Assembly: GCA_963970005.1 (NCBI GenBank)
Contig: CAXAMN010023361.1
Coordinates: 1,436,105-1,500,104, forward strand
Direction: 5' to 3'
DNA: 64,000 nt
DNA from: Durusdinium trenchii
Lineage: Eukaryota; Sar; Dinophyceae; Suessiales; Symbiodiniaceae
In this document: piece by piece, positions 45,774 to 56,412 of the stretch
How positions within the stretch are numbered: position 1 is the first letter of the stretch
Layout of the letters: every line of letters starts with the position of its first letter
Notes under the pieces: model-generated
Databases searched by the model: none
Told to the model about the DNA's origin: nothing
What the model saw: the letters and a program-made list of their open reading frames with translations, nothing else
Made by a program: the position numbers and the translations under genes

Positions 45774-46200
45774 ATGTCGAGTTTCGAAAATTGCTACGTA
45801 TACTGGTGGGTCCGTCCAAAAATTTGGATTCGTCATGCCTTTGGCATGAAGTGTTGCATGCTTGGAACGAGAAAGTTGAAAAAATCTGCACACGCATGGC
45901 GTAAAGGTATGGTCACGCCGTTGTTGGGAATTTTATTGGAGGCTCGGATTGTACATTGGTAATTTGCTCGCCGACAACTGGGTCAAACGAACTTTACAAT
46001 GGACACCCCTGGGTGCACGTGTAGCAGGATATCTTCGGCATGACTGGACTTCTAAATTTCATGCTTGCACTACGTATAGTCACACCGATGACAGGCCAAA
46101 TTTGACATTAAATTCTGCTGTCTGGAAGGGTTTTGAGGAAGATTTCGCATCGGTTTTTCGACGTGGATGTGAGAGGCCGTTCTTGTACACTAGGATGTAG
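45774..46200 (+). pseudogene. LINE reverse-transcriptase C-terminal remnant
   Basis: Across two frames: HAWRKGM.., then LLADNWVKRTLQWTPLGARV and GYLRHDWTSKF. The pattern W..R.LEW.P.G.R..GRP..W is the usual post-RT region of many LINEs (often written GH.AR....W..R...W.P). No catalytic domain remains. It is followed by repeat-rich, noncoding sequence. Confidence 0.5.
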
Positions 46201-46444
46201 ATTTGCTTTTCTTTTGGTTCGCTTGTGCCCGAACTGGGCCGCCCAATTGGGCATACATGCTTCTACATTCCCAACACCAGAATGCAGTTTAGTTTCAACT
46301 TGCGGGGCTGGGAGTGGTGTGCAGCTGCTCCGGGCATTCCGTCATGGAACCCTAGGTGCTGTGTGGAACCTTGGGTGCTGTTCACGAAAGGTAGCCCTTT
46401 TTGAGTTTGTTTTGCGAAGCAAGTGTCGGCGAGTCCGGGTCGAA

Positions 46445-46555
46445 TAATTGATTGCTCAATTCAACCCCCCCCCCCTTCGAATTGATTTCTCAATACAGAC
46501 CCCCCCCCCGCCCCCCGGGGAATTGATTTTTCAATACCGACCCCCCCCCCTTCTA
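46445..46555. repeat. Three poly-C tandem units
   Basis: AATTGATT(T/G)(C/T)TCAAT followed by a C8-C11 run occurs three times, about 45 bp apart. Confidence 0.8.
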
Positions 46556-46560
46556 AATTC

Positions 46561-46925
46561 AATTCTCTCCTGGAGAACGTCTTCGTGAGCCTCTCATGAT
46601 TTCAGGATAGTTGAAACCCTCTTGAACATTCAGAAAGAGTGCATATGAAATTCTAATCACGAAAGGTGTTCCCCGAGGGGATACATACCTAGAGTTTGTT
46701 TTGTCAAGCACGTACATTCTCTCCTGGGGACCGTTTTCGTGAGCCTCTTATGGTTTCAGGATAATTTAAATCCTGTGATGCTCCGATTTAATGCTCACCG
46801 ATGATCTGAGCCATGGGGCAAGTTTGTTTTCCTAAGAATCTTTGGGAACATTTCGAGAGCATATGTTTGAACATTTAGAGTGCATATGAAGTTATATTTA
46901 CGGAAGGTCGCCTCCGAGGGGACAA
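46561..46925. repeat. Diverged tandem repeat, about 165 bp
   Basis: TTCTCTCCTGG.GA.CGT then TTCGTGAGCCTCT.ATG.TTTC starts units at 46563 and 46729. Each unit ends with GAACATT.AG, GTGCATATGAA and CCGAGGGGA. A partial older copy (TTCACGAAAGGTAG, GAGTTTGTTTTG) is at about 46380. Confidence 0.75.
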
Positions 46926-47063
46926 ATCACCATGTCGAACATTGCATTGTTGTTCCTGCCTCTCGCGTTCTCTTCTCTTCCCGCTGTCCTACCTTTCGTG
47001 TCTCCCTCCTCTCAAGTTGGGCTGACTGAGTGGTGCGCAGTTTGTCGACTGTCTGGAACCAAT

Positions 47064-47500
47064 CCCTCGTCACAGCTCCAGACATGTTGTACGCGCAGCA
47101 AGGCCACAGGTAGTTGCGCTGCCTCCAGGGGAAACTTTCTGCACCAGCAACAGTTTTTGCACTTGTGGTGTGCGTTTGGCCTCCGTTACGCAGACCCCCT
47201 TCTGCACACCAATCCCGAAATTAGACACGACGCAATCTAGCAGCGCGTTCTCTTTGCCGGCGGCAGTTTTTGAACTTGTAGCCACTGTGGCGCAAACGCA
47301 CCTATGATATTTGTCGTGCGGCAATGCCACAGGCAATTGCGTGCACCTAGCAGCGCATTTCTTCACCAGCAACCGCTTTTGCATTTGCATTTTGTAGAGT
47401 TCTATGCGCATTTTTCCCAGAGGCAGCTGCCAGTGCTACAAGGCAGTCGCTCGTCGCAACGCCAAACATGTTGTATGCTCAGCAAGGCCACAGGTGGTTC
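47064..47500. repeat. Diverged repeats sharing ACATGTTGTA and CAGCAAGGCCACAGGT
   Basis: ACATGTTGTA(C/T)GC.CAGC followed by AAGGCCACAGGT.GTT occurs at about 47083 and 47467. The phrase CAGCAAC.G(T/C)TTTTGCA occurs around 47146 and 47357. No gene model fits. Confidence 0.65.
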
Positions 47501-47629
47501 CGCGTACTTTGAAAGACGTGTCTGCGCGAACAACATGCCAGCTATGCCACCGGCTTGTGTGTACCTAGCAGGACTTAGCTGCGACGAGTTTCCGTGCAAA
47601 ACACGTGATGCAGCAAGATGCAGTATATA

Positions 47630-49274
47630 AGTTGCACTTGCTGTTGGGTTGCCAAGCCGGGTTATATAATTGATTCGAGGTCCGTGTCCAGAGCTTGGAA
47701 GCCGGGAGGAGATTGAAGGCAACGATGTCAGAGAGAGAGAGGGGGAAGATGCTGTGGGGCCTATACAGCTTCTTGTGGAGCATGTCTTTGAGTTTTGTAT
47801 GATTTCATGTTTTCGAGGTTTCGTTATTTTTCGGGGGAACCCTGCGTTTCACGCGTGGCTGAACGAAACTGAAAGGGTGTCAAATCGCATTCACATCCGT
47901 TCGCGCGTCTTCTGGAATTGGAACCGCGTTCTGTTAGCAATGTGGCTCAGATATGTTGGGTGCAGTCTTGTGCTTTACGCGTTCGCGTGGTGCTCGGCAA
48001 TTGATCCTTTACGTTTGTTTGGTCCAACATCGCTTGCGAGGCACATGGTGAGGCATTGAATGCCACCAATGACACAACGAATCCTCCGACTTCCAACGGG
48101 ACAGCCAATTCCTCAGGTGGTTTTGCCGCTGGGCCGAGCACCATCCAAAGCGCAATGGAGGTGTTGCATTCAGTGTTGGTTTGGTGAGGTTTCTACCAGC
48201 AGCGCTCCGCATACTCAGTGTCGCTCACTTATATAGATGGCCGCGCCGGTCCTTTGTTGTTTATTGGTTTTGGTGCTTGTGTCCAACCATGGCTGCGGCA
48301 CACTGTGAGGTCATTTTCTTTGTCCAGGCCTTGGGCCCTTGCAAAGTACGCTCAAGGAGTTGAGCCAAAGGCCGGTGCTGGGATAGAAACATGCCGATTG
48401 GGTCCAAAGATAGGTTTGTTGATTTTTTGTTCCGTTGGGTCTAGGGAGAGCTTTGGATGTTCCCTACGGTACATCTTTTCCGTGGAATGACTCTATGATC
48501 CAAGCGATGCAGTGCCCACTTGATGTTTTTTTTGCCTTCAGGGAAGCTGATGGTGATGCGCCATCACTGCAGCGGCCTCAGTTCTGGCACGCGCCGTCAG
48601 GGATATTCCAAACATTTTTGGGCATGGCATCACTGGAGGTCGGAACAATGTTCGGAAGCCAGTGCCCCAGACAAAGCCGAAAGGAACCTGTGGCATTTTG
48701 AGTGCGATGATCCCAAGACAGTGGGTGCAATGATAATGAGGTGCAGACGCATGTAATGCCAGCTGGGATTGGATATGGTCGTGAGTCGCGTGCTATTTTT
48801 TTTGGGGGGGAGTTGTTTGCCAGTCAGCATTGTGAGGTTTTCCTTTCCAAGCATGCCAGGTTGATGCTGTCAAATGTCTATTGCAGGCTGTTTTTTTTTC
48901 TTTTTTCGACTCCTGGCTTTGTTGTCTGAATTTGCTTTTTGATGATCCAATTCAGCACTTGATTGCCTGCATCCTGCAGCTTTTTGTACTCGCAGTTTGT
49001 GCCCTGGCCTAGTCCCGGGCTCCTTTAGAGTGCATTCGTTTTATACCGACCCTCGGCAGACCAGCGGACCAGCGACCCAAAAAACATTTTGCAATTGTTG
49101 GAAACTGGAATGGTTGATGTTGTTTCAATTGTTATTATTGTAGGCTGGCATAATTTCCATTATCACATATGTTGTATATATGTATCTAACTATAAATCTG
49201 TAACCGTAGGCCTTGATTTTGTTGCTTGTTTTGAATGTAGCTGTTCCTGTTCATAATAAGGCGGGTTCACAAGC
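47630..49274. other. No gene seen
   Basis: Intermediate-GC spacer upstream of the RNA-binding protein gene. Short ORFs on both strands have no motif and no consistent splice pattern. The promoter and 5' untranslated region of the RRM gene should lie in the last few hundred bases, but no core element can be identified by eye. Confidence 0.45.
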
Positions 49275-50617
49275 ATGGGTGGCCAACAATCCTCTGATGC
49301 ACCTCAAGAGGATACGAAGGCTCACAAAACAGTGTTCGCGTTCGTGCGTGGTTTTCGAGGAATTTGTGACCGTTGTTCAACTCAAGATGTTGAGTGTGAA
49401 TGCCCCTCTGTCAGGTTGAGGAGAAAACGGAGCCTCCCAAGGCTGAAGCTGTCCAGGCACCCAAGAGCGAGCCAGAGAAGCAGGAGGCAAAGGACAGTGA
49501 AGGGAAGAAAAACTATTCGAAGATGCCTGATACCAAGAAGGCATCTCCCAAGGAAACCAAGTCTCAGCCAAAAGCTCCAGTGCCTCCAGGTGCACAGAGC
49601 TCCGGGAGCTTGGCCAAACAGCTGGCGAAACAGGCACCCAAGGCGGCGGCCCCCAAGAAGAAGGTGCAACAACCAGGTCCTCCGCAGCAGCCTGGTCTCA
49701 TCACTCCCGAGAGTGCTGCCAAAGCAAAGGGCAAAGGAGAAAAAGGCAAAGGAGGAAAGGGCAAAGGCTTTCAAGGAATTCAGCTTTGTGTTCGCAACCT
49801 GGCCAAAGAGGCCACCCCTGACCAGCTCAAGGGTATGTTCCAGCCCTTTGGTGAGCTTCTCAATGTGGACGTGAAGAAGAACACGGATGGAACCTGCCGT
49901 GGCTATGGCTTTGTGACCTTTTCCAGCATGGAAGAAGCCAAGAAGGCCATCAGCCAGATGGACAACAAGCAGGTGGAGGGCAAGAGCTTGGTCGTGGTGC
50001 TTTCGGACCGTCAGCAGGGAACGACCAAAGCGGAACGGGAAGCACAAGCCCCGAGTGGCCCAAAAGGGAAAGGCAAAGACGGCAAGGGCCCAGAAGGGAA
50101 GGGCAAAGGTGGTGCCAAGGGAAAGATGAAAGGTGCTGCTCCGCAAGCCGCTCCTTCTCCATTGCCTGCTCCGCCTCAGCCTGCTTGGCCATATGCGCAG
50201 GCTGAAGGGACCTACCCGACTCCATACAACTATGCCTATCCGATGGTTTCGCCCATGGCCGCCTATGCCAGTCAAGGATACCAAAATCCCCAGGCGGCTG
50301 CTCAGGCTCTCGCTCTACAGGCGCAGCTGGCCCAGGCGCACCAGCAAGCTATCCAGTCTCAGGCGGCCTGGTATGGTGGCTTGACATGCCAGTTCGATTT
50401 TGTATAGTTGGATTGATTGAGTTTCACTGGCTAGAGGGTTTCTTTTGATCGCTGACTCTTCCTAGGCCTTGGCCAAATGGGCTTGCACCAATCCATCCCT
50501 GCAAACAATGTGGCGCAAGCTCCACCGCCAACAGTCTCTTTGGCCGCTGCGGCACCACCCCCCAGCTCCCTGCCGGAATGTAATGCACGTTGTATATTTA
50601 CACACATATATAAATAA
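49275..50617 (+). CDS. RRM-domain RNA-binding protein (GK-rich), three exons
   Basis: Exon 1 is 49275-49310 (MGGQQSSDAPQE). A GA-AG intron follows (49311-49414), then exon 2 49415-50375, a 90-nt GT-AG intron, and exon 3 from 50466. The joins give PQE-VEEKTEPPK and WYG-LGQMGLHQS. The protein has an acidic Lys/Pro-rich N-terminal region, then GKG/GK repeats. One RRM spans about 49775-50010, with RNP2 LCVRNL and RNP1 RGYGFVTF. After another Gly-Lys-rich linker comes a Pro/Tyr/Gln/Ala-rich tail. It should bind single-stranded RNA; the target is unknown. Exon 3 stays open to a TAA at 50615, but an additional splice is possible. The N-terminal MGGQQSS could accept N-myristoylation. This is the best-preserved ordinary gene in the window. 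Confidence 0.8.
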
Positions 50618-50730
50618 AAACATACACACACACACACATATATATATATATACAAATACACATATATATATATATATTTATGTGTGTGTTTACATGTGTG
50701 TATATGTATATGTATATGCATATAGGGGTT
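50600..50730. repeat. (CA)n/(TA)n/(TG)n compound microsatellite
   Basis: CA, TA and TG dinucleotide runs overlap the end of the RRM gene's last open exon and its 3' flank. Confidence 0.9.
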
Positions 50731-50739
50731 GCTTCAATT

Positions 50740-53538
50740 GCATGACTGCAGACAGGATCCCAGTTGAGAACATGTTACAGGTGGCCGAGTTCTTTGTTTC
50801 AGGCAGTCTTGGGCCGCCCTTCCGTTTCGGTCGCTGCTGAGGCTTTCTGCATTGTAATTTGTCCCTGTCCCGCCTCACTTGCGCGGTCTCTTCTTTGATG
50901 AGATCATTTCCCTTTACCGAACATCCTTTCGTCCACCCCCCTTCTCTCAAGTCCCTGAGATCATTTTGTTCACCTGCTTTATGTACGATCTCATTTTACT
51001 GTACTTCATTTGGTCTTGCTTCACTTAGAGCATTTGCCTTCATATGATCTGTCATTTGCCCTGCTTCTAGTTGGGCTCCTTACCTTCACAAGAGGGTCTC
51101 TGGGTCTCCTTCTGGCTACTTTCCACGCACTCCAGCTCCAGTCCCGTTCGGCCAACGTTGCCCGCCAGTCCAACCGACCCCAGCACATGTCTGGCACATT
51201 GGTGTGCCAGCGCTGGTGACGTCACCCGTCCTTCTCAATCAGGACGTTCGCCTGAGTAGAAGGGATGCAGGTCGTTCAAGTGCACGAGTGAAACAATGGG
51301 AGACCAGCTGGCTGAAATTTGATTCTTGGTGCATGTGATTCACACCTTTCTCGGCTCTCAGGTCACATGTTTCCTCATCCGGAATTTTGCTGTGTTATAT
51401 AATATGTAGTCCTTCTTAAGACAGAGAGGGCCGGGCTGTGTTTGGTTTGGGAGCTGTCTATTTTTTGTATGGATTTGCTGAGGTCTCCATTTTTCTTGGG
51501 ACACGTATATTCTTACGAGCGGCTTGGGCCTGGGTGTCCTCATGCCCGGGTCATGTCTCACCTCATTTTTCCGCCTTGGACCTGCTCACCCCATCAGTGC
51601 TCACCCCATAATTTTTGAACTCCATCCCCTCCATCCCCTCCAACCCCTCCACCGAGAAGCTGCTGAGGTGCTCCTGTGGCCGCTCAAGAGGCAAGGCCAA
51701 ATCTGAACCAGGAGTATGAGGGCAGCCTGAAATCAATCAGCACTTTGTCAGAGAAGTGTTGGCAGGGCCTGGCAGGGTGGCTTGAACTAGTTGAATGGAG
51801 GGTCTTCTTCTCGCCATGCCAGAGATAGACAGAACAGATAGTCCAAGGTGCGAAGAATGGGTATGGATTCATTTCATGCGAAGAGACGAAGGCCAGTGGT
51901 TCGCATGGAAAAGAACTTGCTTGCTTGCTTAACTGTAGCTCACTTCGCTCGCTGTTTGCCCGAGGCTCATTATCAGCGCGACGTTTTTGTGGACTCCGCA
52001 CTCCTACCTGAAGGAATTCAGGCGCAGACAGACATGACTTCGGCAAACGATATGAGCTTCACATGCAACAAACCCTGGCCTTGCATGTTCGTTCGGATTC
52101 TGGGGTGCAGGTGAATGACAAGGCCTGGTTCAATAGTCGTAACCAAGACTTTGACTGTCCTTTTCGTTCCTTGTTCCATTCCAATTTTCGCTTTTTCAAA
52201 GGTGACTTTCGCTTTGGCCCTGAGCGAGAAGGGCCATCCTCGTGCAACTTCTGTGAAGCTGATTGGGCAGGCAGGTGAGTGTCATCAGTGTGGAGAGTGC
52301 CATCCGTGTCTCCACCAGTGATGAGCTGCTGCCAGGTGGCGGCCCGCTGAGTGAGCACGGGCAATCTCTTCGGGTTGATGTCTAAAATGCCTATGCCGCC
52401 TATGCGAGAGGTTGAGAGGTTTGATCCTTTTGATTTTTGTCACTTGAGTTTGACATATATCCCACTTCGACAGTTTTGAGGATACATGCAAATGTATGGT
52501 TTGATTTCGTCAACCTCTTCTCTTTCCTACGGCCCACTTTTGGTCGGACTCTCTTTTGTCCGATCCCTTCCATCATGTTTGCAGGGTCGCTTGTGCCGGT
52601 TCTTTGACAAAGGGACCAAGTTTGTCCCACATCTGTGCATATCACAGGTCTTTTCGCAATTCGCAAAGCGCAAAGGTTTCCTATGCAGAACAACCATCGC
52701 CTCTGTTTCTGCTGGAAGCCACTTTCACTATGAGGCTCCTGCATTGCCTTGCTTTGCTTTGCAGGAGCTGTCAGCCAGGAGTGGCTGTGGTATGTTTGGT
52801 CTAAGTTTTCTTTGGCGATCGACCTCATCGGTCGAGTGCAGCTCCGCGCTGCTGTACACACCTTTGGCGACACTTTCGATACTTTGCCAGGTTCCTGATC
52901 TGAAGTTCTGTATAGCTCAGGACCTATGCTGCCTGCTTTCTTCGATCTTCTGGTGCAAGTGAATGGAGAGAACAGGGGAGCTTCGAGGGCATCGGTTTAG
53001 CAGAGTGCAAAATCCCTGCTTGGTTTGGATAGGAAGATGTTTACAATCTTGGCTCGATACAACCTTTCGTAGCCATTTTGTTCCGTGACTGGTGGTGTTT
53101 TTTTGGCGGTTGGCTGTCGTTTTTGAACAGTCTCTCTGCCAGACAGGCCTGCCACGTCAATTTGTTTGTGAACATGCTTGGGTGGACAATACTGGTGCAC
53201 CCTTGGCAAAAGATCGGCTTGGACCTAGTGTTTTAGTCAATGGTGTGCTGATATTGACATGGGGATGCACCCTCCTATGGGATGAGTTGTTTCTTGGGAA
53301 CTGAAGCCGATACCGTGCACAGTGACAGTATTATGCCACATGCCGCGAATGGTGCCAGGCTCACACGACAACTTTATCCCCCAAGGAATCAACTTCATTT
53401 TTTGGTTCTCTGGCAGCTTCGCGGGCAGAGGCATTTGAAGATCCTGCGTCTTGCACAGACTCGTTTGATGGAAGGATTGCGTCACAAAGGGGCCGCAGCA
53501 GAAGAAGCATCACATCTTCTTTGTTCATTCAGCTTCAC
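50740..53538. other. No gene assigned
   Basis: Mixed-composition spacer between the RRM gene and the first LINE copy. Plus-strand ORFs near 52063-52278 and 52486-52962 are open but carry no recognisable domain and have unclear boundaries. They could be exons of an unknown gene. Confidence 0.4.
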
Positions 53539-53686
53539 AGATTTTATATAGGTATATATAAATATATATATATATTTACACATGTATGTATGTATGTATG
53601 TATGTATGTATGTATGTATTTTTTTCCTAAAGAGGTTCTTTTGCTTCTGCAGATCTCTGGGCCCTTTTGGCCGTCTAGCAGCGCCG

Positions 53687-55130
53687 CTAGAAGTAGTCCA
53701 CGTCGTAGACCTCATCGTCTGTGTGGCTTTCTTCTTCGGGATTCTCCGGTGTGCTGGCAGTGGAGCGCTGCGTTGGCTCGGACTTTGGCCGCATTGCTTT
53801 TCGTCGAAGGTGCGTGTGTCCGGCATTTTGGCTGGGTGTCATGGCCTGTGCCGGGTTCTCTGCGTCTTCTCTGGCCGTGAGAGGCGTCGAGAAGTGGAGC
53901 CTTTTTGGCCTGGGTCCTGTGGTGGTAGCTGCAGGCCACAGAGTGTGCAGCTGATCTTTTGCCCTTTTTGCCAAAGGTAGTGACTGGGATGGCCCGTGTG
54001 TGTGCCATCGAAAGGGCAATCCAGGCATGGTCCCTGGATGTAGTCGTTGAAAGCCTGTTCATTGACCCTCTTGTGAACATTGGTTCCACACTTGGTGCAT
54101 TTGAGGTATCCTTTGGTTTCCTCAAAATGGTGCTGGCTTGGAGCTGGGGCCGTGTTGACCTGGGCCTGGAGGAGGTTCCTGATGATCTGAACTCGGGTCA
54201 GCTTTTTTGTTGGCTTGGGAGCCTCCTGCCCTGGGTCTGGACATGCACTTTCTGCCAGCTGTTGGGTGCAGGTTTCAGCCAAGCGGTCTTCAAGTTGCTG
54301 GGCCGTGAGACCCTGGTGCATGCGTGTGCCGCAGGTGGTGCAGGCATATCCACTCCTCTGCGGTGCCCATCTGTGGTGTGGTTCCTGCCAGGGCTTGGTG
54401 CACTGCTGGATGAGGTCTTTTTTCCTCTGTTTGGTGTGTTTTCCAGGTTGCCGGTCTGCTTTGGTGTGGAGGTAGTGCTGTTTGTCCTGGAAAATCTTCT
54501 CAAGTCGTTGTGCTGCCTGGAGGTAGATGGCCTTGTGGTCTCTGTCAGGTGTTGCCTGCCAGTTTGTTTGGCGACGGTCATGCAGAGCATCAGCCCGCTC
54601 CCATGCAGTCAAGGCTGCATCTCGCTGTCGCCTGCAGAGTTGTGGCTCATTTCCAGGGGCATCCGGAGTTCTGGTATTCTTGCTGATGTACAGGACGGTG
54701 ATGCGGTGGCGGTCCTGGTCTGTGACCTCTGCGAGCAGGTCTGGGTAAGGATGCCTGTGTGGTGGTTTTTGCCAGGCTTCCCAACTGTGCTGAGCTGCAC
54801 AATCACCTTGGCTGGTGTTGTGGTGTGTTTTGCCAAAGCCACCAGGCCTGCAAACAGTGCCCTGCCTTTGGTTTGCTGTCCACTGGCCCCCGGTATGGCG
54901 CCGAGGCGCTTCAGTTGCCCCATCGTTTGTGTGTGCAGGCAAAGGCCGAAAACCCAGATCTGGCTTCTGGTGTCGTAGTGGTTGGGAGTGGCATCAAGTG
55001 TGAAGGCAAAGCCGGCATACTGGTCTGGGCCGATGGGTTGCAGCTCTTTCCAAACTCCATGTCCTTGATAAGGATGGTCCTGCTGCAAATGCTCTTGTGG
55101 TTCAAGTGGTATCCAGCCTTTGGACCACAA
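53687..55130 (-). CDS. LINE copy 1, C-terminal region with zinc motifs
   Basis: Three overlapping frames follow the RT: GWIPLEPQEH..FAFTLDATP (55130-54940); ..LYISKNTRTPDAPGNEPQLC (54942-53839) with the zinc motifs YACTTCGTRMHQ, YLKCTKCGTNVHKRV and ISCTLCGLQL (each C-x2-C-G, the first two with H five residues on); and a final frame (54028-53687) ending HTDDEVYDVDYF then stop. The repeated CxxCG..H pattern with later Cys pairs suggests several small zinc ribbons, plausibly for RNA or DNA binding. Copy 2 (60600-62516) has the same layout. Confidence 0.65.
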
Positions 55131-55200
55131 GGCTTCTTCTTCTGGGTTGGTGATGCGCTCAAGCCATTCTGGTGGGAGTGGCTGGTGTTGCTGAGTTCTG

Positions 55201-55210
55201 NNNNNNNNNN
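55201..55210. other. Short scaffold gap (10 N)
   Basis: Ten N stand where alignment to LINE copy 2 predicts roughly 200-250 missing bases. The true gap is therefore larger than its N count. Confidence 0.9.
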
Positions 55211-56412
55211 CACTTCAGCAGCTAGCATGAGGTCTGTTGCCGGTCTGGTCCAGTGCAGTAAGTCATGGACATTCCATCCCCATTCCAGGAGGTAGGCTAT
55301 TGTGGCTGCCATGGGGCCTTTGACAGTGTACCAAGGGTGCTGCTTGGCCTGCAGGCTGTCAAGGGTGGCCGTCCAGGCTTGCTGTAGCTGTGGGAGTTGG
55401 TCTGCTGGCCAGGCCTGGATGAGCTTGTGCATGGCACGGATGTGATGGATGATGATTTGGTCTGCCGGGTCCACATATTTGTTTTTGTGGATGTCATACG
55501 TGACGTCAAGGATGCCTCCTTTGTGGTGTCCCACCTGTTTGGCAAGTGCCTGTCTCAGGGCTTGTCTGTACCTGGGTGCCAGTCCTTGACTTTCAACCCC
55601 CCAGACGGCAACTGGGTGGATACCGCCCCTGTGAAGCCGGAGTCTGACTCGAAGTGCGGGGATCTTCAAGTTTCTCAGCTTGAGCTTCCGCTGGTGGGCT
55701 TTGTGCATTCGTTGCTTCATGACAGGGATGCGTCTTGCTCTTCCGGCTTGGTGGTCTATGCCGAGGTCTCTCATGACCGGGGCGACTGGTGGCTCTTCCT
55801 CTGTGAGGATGTCTTTGAGGGCCTTGTTGACATGTTTGTCTGTGCCTATGAAGGCTGTCTTTTTGGCGCTCACCTTCATGCCTAGCTGTGTGAGCTTCTG
55901 GTGCAGGTCGCGGTAGGCATCTACGGCCTGTTGAGCAACTCCGTGTGGTGTTGTACCTGCTGTGTCATAGCCAATGTCATCCACCCAGCTGGATAGATGG
56001 ATGTATGGATGCTGTGCATGCCATGGTGCCAATGCCGGTGTGAGGACAGCCTTAGCCAGTAGTGGGGCTTGTGGGCAGCCTGCAGGAACTCCTTGATCCA
56101 CATGGAAGAAGGGTGTCATTTCCTGCTCTGCAACGATGGCTTTGGGACCAGTGTAGAGCTGCATGGCCATCTCAAGCATCAAAGGTGGGTAGTTGATGGC
56201 CATGGCTTGGTCTTGGAGTTGTTGTAGTCTGATGGTGTCATAGAAAGTTGACAGGTCCATGAGGACTGTCACCCCATGGCGTTTGTTGGCTCGATGGACC
56301 TCCTGGCGTAGGAGTCGCTCAAGTGCAACCTGCAGCACCTGAGCTCCTGGTCTGGCGCGGTCGTGGTTCATAAAGTCCGGGAGGTCTGCTTGCCAGGCAT
56401 CGAGGTTTGCGG
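55211..56412 (-). CDS. LINE copy 1, reverse transcriptase
   Basis: The frame runs LDAWQADLPDFMNHDRARPG (RT entry), VLMDLSTFYDTIRLQQLQDQ (motif A with catalytic Asp), VDQGVPAGCPQAPLLAKAVL (B-like), SSWVDDIGYD (motif C, catalytic DD kept), then KKTAFIGTD and LRVRLRLHRGGIHPVAVWGV (thumb). All three catalytic Asp residues are intact. The N-terminal fingers are in another frame (see 56319-58436). The frame stops at the 10-N gap, where about 75 residues present in copy 2, including a zinc knuckle, are missing. Confidence 0.8.

Noticed and set aside
46445-46555. C-rich runs as G-quadruplex or CRISPR-like spacing
   Set aside because: Only three units, with homopolymer C and no spacer-repeat pattern. 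A simple tandem repeat explains it.
49382-50284. 300-residue minus-strand ORF
   Set aside because: Reverse complement of the GK-rich RRM gene, with no motif of its own.
53959-55295. Long plus-strand ORFs over LINE copy 1
   Set aside because: Antisense to zinc-motif and RT frames. They look hydrophobic and Val/Leu/Cys-rich, as expected of complements.
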